Part shown: piece after piece, positions 24,427 to 33,307 of the stretch | Layout: every line of letters begins with the position of its first letter | Numbering within the stretch: the stretch's first letter is position 1 | Assembly (NCBI RefSeq): GCF_015207285.1 | Contig: NZ_JADEXD010000064.1 | Location: 1 to 33,307 of the forward strand | Origin: Tychonema sp. LEGE 07203 | Lineage (GTDB): Bacteria; Cyanobacteriota; Cyanobacteriia; Cyanobacteriales; Microcoleaceae | Reading direction: 5' to 3' | Length of the DNA stretch: 33,307 nt | Translations under genes and position numbers: made by a program | Notes under the pieces: model-generated | What the model was told of the DNA's origin: nothing | Seen by the model: the letters and a program-made list of their open reading frames with translations, nothing else | Databases searched by the model: none

Positions 24427-25137
24427 TCAAGCAATTATCTCTACTTTCCCGCTGTCCAAATCGTAGCGCCCCCCAACAACTTTAAGCTTGCCCGCTTTCA
24501 CGGCTTCAGCCAAAATAGGGGACGAAGATGCTAACTTCTTGACATTCATTTTCACATTAGCTCTGACTGCGTTATCCCAAGCATCGCCTTTGTCACCTTT
24601 TGTGCTATCAACTGCCGGTTTAATCGCCGCCACCAAAGTCCCAATGTGACCCGGCACAGCCTTCCCATCTAAAGCAGCTTTCACCGCACCGCAGCGTTCG
24701 TGACCCAGAATTACTAATAGCGGAACCCCTAATTCTACTACCGCATATTCCATGTTTCCCAAAACCCCATCGTCGAGAAAATTTCCAGCGACTCGGATAT
24801 CAAATAAATTCCCTAATCCTTGGTCGAAAATAATTTCGGGAGCAACCCGCGAATCCGAACAAGCCAGGACGGTTGCAAACGGATGTTGACCATCTGCTAC
24901 TTCGACAATTCGCGATCGGGCTTGGTCTGGGAAAGTCCGTTTTTGCTGAATGTAGCGTTGATTCCCCTCCATCAATTTCTTGAGAGCACCGTCGGGACTA
25001 ATCTCAGAGATGGTCTCTGCTTTTGCCCCCTCGGCTGGTAAAAGGACAGGTGCAATGCTGGCGGCAAACATCCCTGCACCAGCCCTCAACATTAAATTGC
25101 GTCGCGAAATTATGCCTGTTTTTTCGCTTTCATTCAT
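24427..25137 (-). CDS. Beta-class carbonic anhydrase, Tat-exported
   Basis: This 236-residue zinc enzyme interconverts CO2 and bicarbonate. Zinc ligands C93, H146 and C149, and the D95-R97 dyad, are present in ACSDSR and GHERCGA. The N-terminus has a twin-arginine signal (S11-R12-R13-N-L-M), a hydrophobic stretch (18-35) and a probable cleavage after AKA (38-40). It thus should be folded inside and exported to the periplasm or thylakoid lumen, like the EcaB-type enzymes. It is not a carboxysomal form. ATG at 25137 is chosen; the longer reading uses a TTG. Low identity of the C-terminal third is normal for the class. Confidence 0.92.
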   Translation of the reverse strand: MNESEKTGIISRRNLMLRAGAGMFAASIAPVLLPAEGAKAETISEISPDGALKKLMEGNQRYIQQKRTFPDQARSRIVEVADGQHPFATVLACSDSRVAPEIIFDQGLGNLFDIRVAGNFLDDGVLGNMEYAVVELGVPLLVILGHERCGAVKAALDGKAVPGHIGTLVAAIKPAVDSTKGDKGDAWDNAVRANVKMNVKKLASSSPILAEAVKAGKLKVVGGRYDLDSGKVEIIA

Positions 25138-25480
25138 TACTGGCAACTCGGTTCAATTTTTTTGTATTTTAGTCCAAGACGCACCCCAACAGAGAAACCG
25201 GGTTTTTGAACTCTCCCCCAAGAGGGTTTTAAACAAATATTTTGGTCGAAAACTCGGTTTTTTGGTCGCCCTTGCGTCCAAGACTATATTCTCTAGCATA
25301 ATATTTTTACCGCAAAATCGACCGTAATTATTTGATTTTTCTTTACAAACAGCTCTGGCAGAATTTACACTTCAAAAAAGCTGCCCTTTTTTATTTCATA
25401 AAGTCAATAGCAGTCATCGTTCTGTCGGCAGAGGATGCTATAGTGTATCTAAAAAGACAATTATTTATCAATGAATCAAA
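25138..25480. other. Intergenic region between divergent genes
   Basis: 343 bases upstream of both the carbonic anhydrase and the MOSC gene. AGAAACCGGGTTTTTGAACTC (25194-25214) and AAAACTCGGTTTTTTGG (25249-25265) are members of the AAACCGGGTTT family arranged as a loose inverted pair. The remainder is AT-rich and holds no supported gene. Confidence 0.5.
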
Positions 25481-26296
25481 ATGTCTTACGTTGCCAGCAT
25501 TCATATCTATCCGGTCAAGTCCCTTGGCGGCATAGCAGTCAGTCAAGCCACTATTCTGGCTAGCGGAGCTCTAGAAGGCGATCGAACTTTTGCAATCTGC
25601 GACGCAGCAGGAGAATTTATTAACGCTAAACGCAACAGCGGCATCAATTTTCTGCGCTTCTCCTTTGACATCAAAAAAAGAATTGCCGGCCTAAAAATTA
25701 AAGACACCGAACAAGAAATCTTTTTTCATATAGATAGAGAACGCCCGGAAATAGAATATTGGTTGAGTAGCTACTTCGGTTTCCCCGTCAAATTAATTGA
25801 AAACTTGCTGACCGGCTTTCCCGAAAATACCGCAGCACCGGGGCCGAGCATTATCGGTACCCAAACAATTGCCGAAGTTGCATCTTGGTTTCCGAGAGTT
25901 TGTGTTAACGAAATGCGACATCGCTTGCGAGCTAATATTGAAATCGGAGATGTCCCCGGTTTTTGGGAAGACAGACTTTTCCCAGAAGCCGATAAATTTG
26001 TCAGGCTTAAAATAGGGACAGTAATATTTGAAGCAATTAATCCACGTCAGCCCTGTCTCCTATCGAGGCGAAATTCTGCTGCCAAAAAAGCTTATCCAAA
26101 TTTTAAAAATGTACTAATAGCCAAGCACAAGGAAATCAGGCCAGACTTGGTAAAACAAGGACGTTTAAATCACTTTAGTCGCCTGATAGTTAACACGCGA
26201 GTGTCACCCCAAGCAACTGGAAAAACAGTACGCATAGGAGATGAAGTTCAAATCGTCAGCGTTACCAAATCCCTATTTAATACCATTCCTGATTAA
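25481..26296 (+). CDS. MOSC-domain protein with MOSC_N barrel
   Basis: This 271-residue protein starts with a MOSC N-terminal beta barrel (IHIYPVKSLGGIAV, 7-20) and ends in a MOSC domain (about 120-265), with the conserved Cys in INPRQPCLLSRR at about 190. MOSC proteins carry molybdenum cofactor sulfur or reduce N-hydroxylated compounds (mARC, YcbX). This form lacks the C-terminal ferredoxin domain of YcbX, so a partner reductase would be needed. No molybdenum gene is nearby. The assignment to a reaction is inferred. Confidence 0.88.
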   Translation: MSYVASIHIYPVKSLGGIAVSQATILASGALEGDRTFAICDAAGEFINAKRNSGINFLRFSFDIKKRIAGLKIKDTEQEIFFHIDRERPEIEYWLSSYFGFPVKLIENLLTGFPENTAAPGPSIIGTQTIAEVASWFPRVCVNEMRHRLRANIEIGDVPGFWEDRLFPEADKFVRLKIGTVIFEAINPRQPCLLSRRNSAAKKAYPNFKNVLIAKHKEIRPDLVKQGRLNHFSRLIVNTRVSPQATGKTVRIGDEVQIVSVTKSLFNTIPD

Positions 26297-26315
26297 TTGT
26301 ACCCCATGAGTCTGA

Positions 26316-27170
26316 TTAATCCGGCGGCAACTCCAAACTAAGCTGACCCAACACGCCAGTTCTAAAATCATTCAACATCTGCCGCGCCGTTCGTTCGACA
26401 TCTCCTTTATACCTGTCTTTTGCTACCTCGTGCAAATAATCTTCACCGTTGCTAGATGCTATATCTACTTTATACCTGGATTTTAAACCAGATAATGATA
26501 TCAAAGACTCATTAGTTGCCTCAAGCTTTAGAAGCAAATCTATCATAGCCGCGGCTACTACCTGATTGTCGTAAGCTGCTTCGCCAATATCTTCGCAAAT
26601 AGCTAATTTTAGGGCATTTTCTGGATTGTTAATGCGGGTGGGAATCACTCCGGGAGCGTCCAATAACTCAATTTCGTCCGAAATCCGAATCCATCGGAGC
26701 GATCGAGTAACTCCAGCTCTGCGGGCACTGTCCACCACTCTCCGCCCTAACAGCCGATTAATTAAAGCAGATTTTCCGACATTTGGAAAGCCAATCACCA
26801 CAGCCCGGACAGGACGGGGCAGCATACCCCGATCGAACCTTCGTTTATTTAACTGCACCCCAGCATCCTGCACGGCATCGGAAACATCGTGTACTCCTTG
26901 CCCGTGCTCGGCATTTGTAAAATAGGCAGTTTCCCCCTGTGACTCAAACCATTTTTCCCACCCATCGATCGCGCGAGGCACAATCATATCCATGCGGTTG
27001 ACGACCAATACTCGCGCCTTACCGCCCACCCAGCTCGGCATTTGCGGGTGGTAAGTAGCTAGTGGAATGCGGGCATCTCGGACTTCGAGCACCACATCTA
27101 CTCGCTTTAGCTGTTCTTTTAATGCCCGCTCAGCTTTGGCAATGTGACCCGGATACCAGTGAATTTTCAT
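26316..27170 (-). CDS. ylqF: Ribosome biogenesis GTPase RbgA/YlqF
   Basis: This 284-residue GTPase has the circularly permuted order of G motifs: G4 NRMD (58-61), G5 near TNAEHGQG, G1 GFPNVGKS (127-134), G2 T155 in GVTRS and G3 DAPG (171-174). It belongs to the YlqF/RbgA branch, which assists late assembly of the 50S subunit. HWYPGH (4-9) is the N-terminal signature and the C-terminal domain is helical. Length fits. It stands alone, and a heptamer array begins right at its start codon. Confidence 0.94.
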   Translation of the reverse strand: MKIHWYPGHIAKAERALKEQLKRVDVVLEVRDARIPLATYHPQMPSWVGGKARVLVVNRMDMIVPRAIDGWEKWFESQGETAYFTNAEHGQGVHDVSDAVQDAGVQLNKRRFDRGMLPRPVRAVVIGFPNVGKSALINRLLGRRVVDSARRAGVTRSLRWIRISDEIELLDAPGVIPTRINNPENALKLAICEDIGEAAYDNQVVAAAMIDLLLKLEATNESLISLSGLKSRYKVDIASSNGEDYLHEVAKDRYKGDVERTARQMLNDFRTGVLGQLSLELPPD

Positions 27171-27510
27171 TAGTTATTTGACTGTTGACTGTTGACTGTT
27201 GACTGTTAACTGTTGACTGTTGTTATTGGTTAGTTGTTATTGGTTAGTTGTTATTGGTTAGTTGTTAGTTGTTAGTTGTTATTGGTTAGTTGTTAGTTGT
27301 TAGTTGTTCATTGTTAGTTGTTCATTGTTAGTTGTTCATTGTTAGTTGTTCATTGTTCGTTGTTAGTGATTTAATGACAACCGTCAACAGTTAACAGTTA
27401 ACAGTTAACAGCCAACAGCCAACCGTCAACAGTTAACAGTTAACAGTTAACAGCCAACAGCCAACAGTCAACTGTCAACAGCCAACAGTCAACTGTCAAC
27501 TGACAACCGA
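27171..27510. repeat. Heptamer repeat cluster with inverted halves
   Basis: The left half has TGACTGT/TGTTGAC units (27179-27222), then TTATTGGTTAGTTG and TTCATTGTTAGTTG repeats up to about 27365. The right half (27379-27505) has AACAGTT/AACAGCC/CAACTGTC units, of opposite strand sense. GACTGTTGACTG and CAGTCAAC-type arms can pair. It fills the whole space between the RbgA start and the stress-protein stop. No gene is seen. Confidence 0.9.
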
Positions 27511-27921
27511 CTAAGGCACAATCAAAACTGCACAAGGAGACAGATTGATCACCCGATTGGTAACGCTGTCAGACGCCCCATCATCGGTTAAACCCATCCC
27601 CCGACAGCCCATCACAATCAAATCAGCGCCAATTTCGTCAGCCACATCACAAATCGTGAACGGCGGTTTGCCTTCTCGTTCAATGATTTCAGCTTCAATT
27701 CCCTGCTGGGAAAACATCGATTGGGCCTCTGACAGCAGTTTGGCGACTGCTTCGGGCGAACTCATCACCTCTGGCGGCGCGTCGCCCTCCTCGGCTGGGG
27801 GTTCGACTACCGACAGAATAACTAAACGAGAAGCGTAGGTTTTCACAATATTGACAACCTTGGACGCAGCTTCGCGGGCTTCTCGGCTTTGATCTACAGG
27901 AAATAAGACAGTCTTGAACAT
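27511..27921 (-). CDS. Universal stress protein (UspA family)
   Basis: This 136-residue protein has the Usp fold: FKTVLFPVDQSREA at the N-terminus (the nucleotide-binding D is D9), DLIVMGCRGMGL at 104-115 and SDSVTNRVINLSPCAVLIVP at the end. The ATP-binding pattern G-x2-G-x9-G-S/T is nearly complete (G110-x2-G113, then D-S where G-S is expected), so nucleotide binding is uncertain. The ATG at 27921 has GGGAG nine bases upstream; longer readings to 27972 lack support. Its 3' end touches a heptamer array. Confidence 0.9.
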   Translation of the reverse strand: MFKTVLFPVDQSREAREAASKVVNIVKTYASRLVILSVVEPPAEEGDAPPEVMSSPEAVAKLLSEAQSMFSQQGIEAEIIEREGKPPFTICDVADEIGADLIVMGCRGMGLTDDGASDSVTNRVINLSPCAVLIVP

Positions 27922-28105
27922 AGCGCACATCTCCCGGGCACGGACTCCGATAAAATGTTTAGGTTGAACCAATCAGTGCCGTTTGTTTCATCCTCCGTTT
28001 TTTGTGCGGGCGCGGTTGAATGCGTCCGAGGCCCCAAGTGCAAGTGACAAGTGCCAGCATTTCAACGGAATTAGACAAAAACACACATATTAGGAGGTTA
28101 ATCCT

Positions 28106-29305
28106 GTGACAAAAAAAACTGTAGCAAATTTATCGGCATCGGACTTATCGGGCAAACGGGTATTGGTGCGTGCCGACTTTAACGTGCCGCTCGACAACGG
28201 CAACATCACCGATGATACTCGCATCCGGGCTGCTCTGCCGACTATTCAGGATTTAGTGTCCAAGGGTGCTAAGGTGATTTTGTGCAGCCACTTCGGTCGT
28301 CCCAAGGGTGTGACGGAGAAGCTGCGCTTGACTCCGGTTGCTAAGCGGCTGTCGGAATTGTTGGGGAAGGAAGTCAAAAAGACTGACGATTGCATCGGCG
28401 ATGCAGTGGCTGCTACAGTCGCAGCTATGAAAGGTGGCGATGTGGTTTTGCTGGAAAATGTCCGCTTCTACCCAGAGGAGGAGGCAAACGACCCGGAATT
28501 TGCTAAGAAGTTAGCTTCAGTGGCCGATTTGTATGTCAATGATGCTTTTGGTACGGCTCACCGGGCTCACGCTTCTACTGAGGGCGTTACTAAGTATCTG
28601 AGTCCTTCTGTGGCTGGGTTTTTGATGGAGAAGGAGTTGCAGTATCTCGGTAGCGCGATCGACAATCCTCAGCGTCCTTTAGCTGCTATCATTGGCGGTT
28701 CTAAGGTTTCCAGCAAGATTGGAGTCATTGAAAAGCTGCTCGAAAAGTGCGACAAACTGCTGTTGGGCGGTGGCATGGTTTTCACGTTCTACAAGGCTCG
28801 CGGCTTGAGCGTTGGTAAGTCTTTGGTGGAAGATGACAAGCTGGAATTGGCGAAGTCTTTGGAAGCTAAGGCTAAGGAACGGGGAGTTACTTTTCTGTTG
28901 CCTACTGATGTGGTAGTTGCTGACAAGTTTGCTGCTGATGCTAACACTCAAACTGTCTCAGTTGAAAACATTCCCGACGGTTGGATGGGTTTGGACATCG
29001 GCCCGGATTCTGTGAAAACTTTCCAAGATGCTTTGGCTGATTGCAAAACGGTAATCTGGAACGGGCCGATGGGTGTGTTTGAGATGGAGAAGTTTGCTGC
29101 GGGAACCGAAGGTATTGCCCATTCTTTGGCGGGAATTACTAAAACCGGTACTACGACCATTATCGGCGGCGGTGACTCTGTTGCGGCTGTGGAACAGTTG
29201 AATCTGGGACCAGAAATGAGCCACATTTCTACTGGGGGCGGTGCTAGTTTGGAACTGCTCGAAGGTAAGCAATTGCCTGGTGTTGCGGCTTTGGACGAGG
29301 CTTGA
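28106..29305 (+). CDS. pgk: Phosphoglycerate kinase
   Basis: This 399-residue enzyme transfers phosphate between 1,3-bisphosphoglycerate and ADP, in glycolysis and, in reverse, in the Calvin cycle. Motifs include RADFNVPLD (22-30), the substrate loops [29 protein letters not shown] and the nucleotide motif [10 protein letters not shown]. The start is GTG at 28106 with a very strong AGGAGG (28092-28097), eight bases ahead. Length is standard. Codon choice seems biased toward preferred GCT, GGT and AAG, compatible with high expression. No gapdh gene adjoins. Confidence 0.97.
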   Translation: MTKKTVANLSASDLSGKRVLVRADFNVPLDNGNITDDTRIRAALPTIQDLVSKGAKVILCSHFGRPKGVTEKLRLTPVAKRLSELLGKEVKKTDDCIGDAVAATVAAMKGGDVVLLENVRFYPEEEANDPEFAKKLASVADLYVNDAFGTAHRAHASTEGVTKYLSPSVAGFLMEKELQYLGSAIDNPQRPLAAIIGGSKVSSKIGVIEKLLEKCDKLLLGGGMVFTFYKARGLSVGKSLVEDDKLELAKSLEAKAKERGVTFLLPTDVVVADKFAADANTQTVSVENIPDGWMGLDIGPDSVKTFQDALADCKTVIWNGPMGVFEMEKFAAGTEGIAHSLAGITKTGTTTIIGGGDSVAAVEQLNLGPEMSHISTGGGASLELLEGKQLPGVAALDEA

Positions 29306-29318
29306 TTTAGTTAAGTAT

Positions 29319-29335
29319 GGCGGGCGTTGCCCGCC
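29319..29335 (+). terminator. Possible pgk terminator hairpin
   Basis: GGCGGGC (29319-29325), loop GTT and GCCCGCC (29329-29335) form a 7-bp GC stem 14 bases after the pgk stop. There is no T-run directly after it (one is at 29351), so the assignment is only plausible. Confidence 0.45.
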
Positions 29336-29357
29336 TTGCGGCGAATGCTATTTTTTT

Positions 29358-29388
29358 ACCACAGAGAGCGCAGAGAACGCAGAGAGGG
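29358..29388. repeat. GCAGAG-type repeat
   Basis: ACCACAGAGAGCGCAGAGA is followed by ACGCAGAGAGGG. It is a divergent member of the family at 16301, 16611 and 18583, placed next to a T-run. Confidence 0.65.
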
Positions 29389-29466
29389 AGAAAAGATTGA
29401 GGGCAATGGGTTGAAGTTTTACTGTTTGCGAGTACGATCGATCTGAAGTGGCAGTGAGGTTTGTTT

Positions 29467-30192
29467 GTGAAACTTAAAATCTTGGCAAGTGTAGTGGCAA
29501 CTTTAGCAGTTTTAGCTCCGTTTTTGCTGGCAGCTCCCGTCAAAGCTCAAAATCCCGATTCTGTCCGGCAGTTGCTCGAAAGTAACGAGTGCGAGGGCTG
29601 CGATTTGAGAAATGCTGATTTGTTTAAAGCGAGTTTGTACAGAGCTAATTTAAGAGGTGCTGATTTAAGCGGTGCAAATCTCTACGAGGCTAATTTGCTA
29701 GAAGCAGATTTGAGTGGTGCTAATTTGGCGAATTCTAACTTGGTTAATGCGGAGATGTACGGTGCTGATTTGGACAGTGCTAATTTGCGAAATGCTGATT
29801 TGTCTAACGCTTTTTTGGCGCGGGCAAATCTGACGAGAGCTGATTTGCGCGGTGCTAAACTTTTTAATGCTAATTTGGGCGAATCTTATTTGCTGCAAGC
29901 TAATTTGTCCAATGCGGATTTGAGGCGTTCGCTTCTGTTTAGAGTGAATTTGTACAGAGCTAATTTAAGCGGAGCTGATATGTCTTATGCTGACGTGCGC
30001 GATACTAATTTGCAGAATGCGATTCTGTCAAATACCAGGCTTCCTAGAGCTCTATTGACTGGGACAAATATCGATGCTGCTAGTAACCTGCGGCAGGCTG
30101 ATTTGGAACGTGCCTACTTGCGGGGTACGAATTTGGGGCCGGGGGTTTGCATAATAACTACTTTTCCTGATTGTGTTTTTAATCTGGAGTAA
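29467..30192 (+). CDS. Secreted pentapeptide-repeat protein
   Basis: This 241-residue protein has a signal peptide (about 1-27, basic start, hydrophobic core, cleavage after VKA) and about 35 A(D/N)LxX pentapeptide repeats from residue 45 to 190, predicted to form a right-handed beta-helix. Two cysteines lie in ECEGCDL and two in the C-terminal tail (VCIITTFPDC), a possible disulfide cap. Cyanobacteria have many such proteins, often in the lumen or periplasm; their function is mostly unknown. GTG at 29467 with GAGG seven bases ahead is preferred to TTG at 29461. Confidence 0.9.
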   Translation: MKLKILASVVATLAVLAPFLLAAPVKAQNPDSVRQLLESNECEGCDLRNADLFKASLYRANLRGADLSGANLYEANLLEADLSGANLANSNLVNAEMYGADLDSANLRNADLSNAFLARANLTRADLRGAKLFNANLGESYLLQANLSNADLRRSLLFRVNLYRANLSGADMSYADVRDTNLQNAILSNTRLPRALLTGTNIDAASNLRQADLERAYLRGTNLGPGVCIITTFPDCVFNLE

Positions 30193-30560
30193 GATTGTGT
30201 CGGATCCAACTACCACAATCTGATTGCTTTGCAGTGAGGACTTTAGTCCTCATGCACGACCAAAAATTTCTCCTGTGGTACCCGCCACGCGACGATCGAT
30301 CCGTCGCATCAATCGAGAGCATCTAAAATCTCAAATCCTCAAGCCCCCGAATTTATCCGTGGGTAAATCGAGAGCATCTCAAATCGAAAAATGCAAAATC
30401 GAATGACCGGACATGATAAAAGTGGTGAATTTCCAATTTTAGACTTTTGTTCCAGCTCCCAGATTCAATGCTGCAAGTAAATATAAAATCTTAAATTTCA
30501 AATCTCAAATCTTAAATTTACTGAGTAGCTGGGGCATCCTAGGTTGAGGTGAGTTTTGAG
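30193..30560. other. Intergenic region with hairpin and AATCT-type repeats
   Basis: It holds the hairpin TGAGGACT-TT-AGTCCTCA (30235-30252), GAGAGCATCTAAAATC and GAGAGCATCTCAAATC as direct repeats (about 30313 and 30370), and AAATCTTAAATTTC/AAATCTCAAATC runs (30487-30518). These resemble the runs at 5319 and 13863. No gene is supported. Confidence 0.55.
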
Positions 30561-31226
30561 CTAATTTTGAGGTGGTTTGTATCCCCTTTGTAGGGCGAAT
30601 CTCACAAGCTGGGCGCGATTTTCTAACTGTAGTTTGCTGAAAATGCTGCTTAAATGAGCTTGTACAGTCCGGGGGCTAATAAACAGTTGCTGGCTAATTT
30701 GTTTGTTAGTATAACCCTGAATGGCTTCCCAGAAAACTCTTTCCTCCGCTGGTGTTAAGGGCAAAGGTGGAGGGCCTGCCAATACTGCGGCTACTGTTGG
30801 CTGCGGCGTTCTGGCGGTAGCAGTTTGCAGCAGTCGGACAATCTCGGCGTTAATTCGGTGAGTGCGCTCTAACTGCGCCTTCACCTTAGCTAAGATTTCT
30901 TCAGACTGAAAAGGTTTTACCAGATAATCGTCAGCGCCAATCTCATGACCTGCAACTTTTGATTCAATCTCGCCTTGACCGGACAAAAATATAAACGGCA
31001 CGAACTGTCCCAAACGGCTAGTGCGTAAGTGGCGGCACAATTCAAAGCCGTCCATTTCCGGCATCATCACATCAGAAATTATCAAATCTGGGCGGACATT
31101 TTCAAAAACGGAGAGCGCCTCAATTCCTGAATTAGCGCATTCAACCCGGTATCCTTGGCTTTCCAGGTACATTGCTAAGACTTTTTGACAGTCTGCTTCG
31201 TCGTCCACCACTAATATTCTTTCCAT
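30561..31226 (-). CDS. Response regulator, REC-LuxR (NarL-like)
   Basis: This 221-residue regulator has a receiver domain (1-118) with D8/D9, the phospho-acceptor D52 in ISDVMMPEMDG, and K104 in LVKPF. A linker rich in Pro/Ala (130-155) follows. The C-terminal LuxR-type helix-turn-helix (LTPAEERVFWEAIQ, then NKQISQQLFISPRTVQAHLS) should bind DNA. The domain set is that of NarL/FixJ-type transcription factors. No cognate histidine kinase adjoins. The REC-EAL protein encoded 310 bases upstream on the same strand may be its partner. Confidence 0.93.
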   Translation of the reverse strand: MERILVVDDEADCQKVLAMYLESQGYRVECANSGIEALSVFENVRPDLIISDVMMPEMDGFELCRHLRTSRLGQFVPFIFLSGQGEIESKVAGHEIGADDYLVKPFQSEEILAKVKAQLERTHRINAEIVRLLQTATARTPQPTVAAVLAGPPPLPLTPAEERVFWEAIQGYTNKQISQQLFISPRTVQAHLSSIFSKLQLENRAQLVRFALQRGYKPPQN

Positions 31227-31536
31227 GACAGCCTTGCACCAATTCAGTTGACAGTTATTGAAACTGCGGCTCCTAATGTAGGAACTTCAATGAGTTTACC
31301 TGCTGCAACTTGATAAAATATCGCGATTTTAACACGCCAAAATTCCTCAGATAGTCCAATTACCAGCGCCGATCGCATAAAATGGGATTAAGTAGAGGAA
31401 TATTGGGAAAAATCTCCTTTTTTTATTTGCCTATCCAAAAAGTTAGAATTTTTGAGGAGGCAGCGTCAACTTTTCCGCAGAAAATAGCAGCTAAAAGCCA
31501 GAATTTTATTTTATTATACACAAATTCTGGTAACGA
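31227..31536. other. Intergenic region between the two response regulators
   Basis: 310 bases, AT-rich (31400-31530). No repeat family, gene or clear terminator is seen. The promoter for the downstream LuxR-type gene is expected near 31227-31330. Confidence 0.4.
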
Positions 31537-32883
31537 TTAGACTATTCCTAGGATCGACATGGAAAGGTTTTTAGATTTTTCTGGTTCGGATACGGGTACA
31601 AAGGGGATAGGGCGAGCAGTTACTGCTGCTAGGGGCGACGCGAACAAACGCTTGTTGGAAACTAGCATACTTTCAAGTATCGGTGCGGGTTCGGGGCGGC
31701 TGAACAAATACCCCTGGATGATATCGCAGTTGTGCTGTCTCAAAAATGCTAGTTCTGGTTCTGTTTCTACTCCTTCAGCAATTACTGTCATGTTCAAGCT
31801 GTGACCGAGTAAAATTACTGCTGTAGTAATGGCAGCATTTTGAGCGTCTGCGTTGGCATTGCGGACGAAAATTCGATCGATCTTTAAACTGTCAAAAGCA
31901 AATAGCTTGAGATATCCTAGAGTGGCATAACCGGTGCCGAAGTCGTCAATCGCAATCCGAATTCCTAGAGCTTTAAGTTCGTTTAAAGTAGCGCCTGCGA
32001 CTGTGGCATTTTCCACCAACGCGCTTTCGGTCATTTCTAATTCTAAATTAGCAGGCTCTAAGCCTGTAGTTTCCAATATTTGCACGATTCGTGCCTTGAG
32101 TTCGGGATCGGATAACTGCCTGGCCGACAAATTTACTGATATCCTAAAGGGCGAAAACCCCGCAGCCAGCCAACTGGCGGCTTGAGCGCAAGCTGAAAGC
32201 AGTACCCACTCGCCAATTTGAATAATTAAACCTGTTTCTTCTGCTAAGGGAATAAATTCGGCGGGAGAAATTATACCTCGATCGGGATTTTGCCAGCGCA
32301 CCAAAGCTTCGGCGCCGATAACTTGTCCGGTAGCGATATCGACCTGCGGCTGATAGTATACCTGAAACTCACCTTGTGCCAAGGCGCGGCGCAGCAGGGC
32401 TTCCAGAGCCAACTTTTCGGGAGAGAGGACACAAATTTTGGTGGATTCGTTAACTAAATCTTTGAGTCTGGCTTCTGCTTGGTGAAGCGCGAATGTCAGC
32501 GGCTGAGTAATTGTTTGCCGTTTCGAGACGCGAGAAGAAATGGCTCCGAGCAATTCCGCCTTAGTAAAGGGCTTTGTCAGGTAATCGTCGGCTCCCAATT
32601 CCATCCCCCGACGAAAATCGGTTTTGCAACTTTGAGCTGTGAGGAAAATGAAGGGAATTGTTGCAGCTAGGGAGTTTTGTCGCAAGGTTCGCAATACGTC
32701 ATATCCGTCGATTTCCGGCATCTGCACGTCGCACAAAATTAGATCGGGGATTTCTGAAAGTGCCATCTGCACCCCAAAGCGACCGTTTTCGGCCACAATC
32801 ACCCTGTAGCTGTGAGATTCCAGGAGTTGCACAAGAGTTTCCCGGATTAATTCGTCGTCCTCAATAACTAGAATTTTAAGCAT
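31537..32883 (-). CDS. Response regulator with EAL c-di-GMP phosphodiesterase domain
   Basis: This 448-residue protein has a receiver domain (1-120; D9/D10, phospho-acceptor D52, K104 in LTKPF), a short coiled linker (125-155) and an EAL domain (about 160-405). Catalytic residues are all present: E192 in EALVRW, N251 in NLSARQ, E283 and E286 in ELEMTES, D313/D314 in DDFGTG, K334, E370 in VIAEGVE and Q390 in QGY. It should therefore hydrolyse c-di-GMP to pGpG under phosphorelay control. The C-terminal 45 residues are variable. Like its neighbour it lacks a nearby kinase. Confidence 0.94.
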   Translation of the reverse strand: MLKILVIEDDELIRETLVQLLESHSYRVIVAENGRFGVQMALSEIPDLILCDVQMPEIDGYDVLRTLRQNSLAATIPFIFLTAQSCKTDFRRGMELGADDYLTKPFTKAELLGAISSRVSKRQTITQPLTFALHQAEARLKDLVNESTKICVLSPEKLALEALLRRALAQGEFQVYYQPQVDIATGQVIGAEALVRWQNPDRGIISPAEFIPLAEETGLIIQIGEWVLLSACAQAASWLAAGFSPFRISVNLSARQLSDPELKARIVQILETTGLEPANLELEMTESALVENATVAGATLNELKALGIRIAIDDFGTGYATLGYLKLFAFDSLKIDRIFVRNANADAQNAAITTAVILLGHSLNMTVIAEGVETEPELAFLRQHNCDIIQGYLFSRPEPAPILESMLVSNKRLFASPLAAVTARPIPFVPVSEPEKSKNLSMSILGIV

Positions 32884-33222
32884 GATAGTTTAGATTACAG
32901 ATGGCACTATAGATCAGAACCTGACTAACTCTAGCATACTCAAACTAAGGAGTTACTGGTTAGGCCAATTAGCCAATAAATCATTAGCCATTTGGCTGAT
33001 AATTTTTTGTCGGTTCTTAAATCACTGTCAAAGCCTTGACAAAATTGGCAAAGGTTCGATATTTTTTAAGAGCCGAAAACTGAGGCGCGAGACTCGTTTG
33101 ACAAAGTTTTGTTGCGATATCTTATGGGGAGCATAACACTTATGAGATGAGTAGAAATACTCACCAATACTATGTCCCTCATTAGTCCATAATTAAATAT
33201 GTTTACCACTAAGAGAAAAATC
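32884..33222. other. Intergenic region near the window end
   Basis: 339 bases without a gene. ATTAGCCA-TT-TGGCTGAT with a following AATTTTTT (32983-33008) looks like an intrinsic terminator on the + strand, but no gene runs into it; it could mark an insertion boundary. GAGATGAGTAGAAATACTCACC (33142-33163) has small inverted parts. Confidence 0.4.
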
Positions 33223-33307
33223 ATGAATCCAGAAAAACAAAGAAAGCTGCAAGAATATACCAGAGCAATTGCTGAGATTTTATATACAGAAGCTGAATCT
33301 GAACAAC
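33223..33307 (+). CDS. 5' end of a gene, possibly an ISKra4-type transposase (partial)
   Basis: An ATG at 33223 opens a frame that runs off the window end after 28 codons (MNPEKQRKLQEYTRAIAEIL, then YTEAESEQ). The Glu/Lys-rich helical start and the phrase AIAEILYTEAESEQ recall the N-termini of cyanobacterial ISKra4-family transposases as I remember them. This is recollection, not a search, and too little is present to be sure. AGAG at 33212-33215 is a weak ribosome site. Confidence 0.5.
   Translation, partial: MNPEKQRKLQEYTRAIAEILYTEAESEQ

Noticed and set aside
25332-25535. 67-residue frame before the MOSC gene
   Set aside because: It overlaps the well-supported start of the MOSC gene in another frame and has no recognisable features.
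32983-33008. Intrinsic terminator on the plus strand
   Set aside because: The hairpin and T-run look right, but no plus-strand gene leads into it within the window, so it is not called as a terminator.

Overview
The window looks like a chromosomal piece of a filamentous cyanobacterium of the Microcoleus/Oscillatoria/Phormidium kind (inference). Signs seen in the sequence are about twenty copies of the cyanobacterial octamer GCGATCGC, a CrtR-type carotenoid hydroxylase, a type 2 isopentenyl-diphosphate isomerase, a roughly 595-residue pyruvate kinase with a phosphohistidine tail, and intergenic regions filled with heptamer arrays and small palindromic repeats. Most genes are core or household genes placed singly or in pairs on both strands. 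There are no long operons, prophage or CRISPR array.

Layout: 1-870 holds the tail of an unidentified gene and a two-gene antitoxin/PIN-toxin module. 877-5000 holds a DMT exporter, a short SppA peptidase, AroH chorismate mutase and CrtR. 5399-8594 holds pyruvate kinase, tRNA-Thr(CGU) and a K+ channel with an RCK domain. 8600-9860 is a degraded stretch with a small mobile element and a truncated Uma2-type gene. 9862-15434 holds a haem-oxygenase-like diiron protein, a methyltransferase, a YqhA-type membrane protein, a Lin0512-family protein, a branched-chain aminotransferase and a small TPR protein. 15410-17773 is a formaldehyde detoxification pair (S-formylglutathione hydrolase and glutathione-dependent formaldehyde dehydrogenase) separated by a partial duplication of the first gene. 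17854-22461 holds an SDR, IPP isomerase, a long SppA and a GlsB-like protein. 22873-29305 holds a glycosyltransferase-TPR protein, a Tat-exported beta carbonic anhydrase, a MOSC protein, the RbgA/YlqF GTPase, a universal stress protein and phosphoglycerate kinase. 29467-32883 holds a secreted pentapeptide-repeat protein and two response regulators (REC-LuxR and REC-EAL). The window ends inside a gene that may be a transposase.

Functional links: pyruvate kinase and Pgk are glycolytic; Fni and CrtR both serve isoprenoid/carotenoid synthesis; AroH and IlvE are amino-acid enzymes; the two response regulators may form a signalling output through transcription and c-di-GMP.

I see no clear new multi-gene system. 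The most novel signals are outside the genes: a ~120-bp non-autonomous transposon seen twice, each copy with its own 8-bp target duplication; a 124-bp element with perfect 12-bp terminal inverted repeats inside a repeat cluster; heptamer arrays abutting the starts of three genes; and a 193-bp duplication carrying the 5' end of the formylglutathione hydrolase gene. Among proteins, the diiron enzyme at 9862 and an active-site Glu-to-Gln change in AroH deserve attention.
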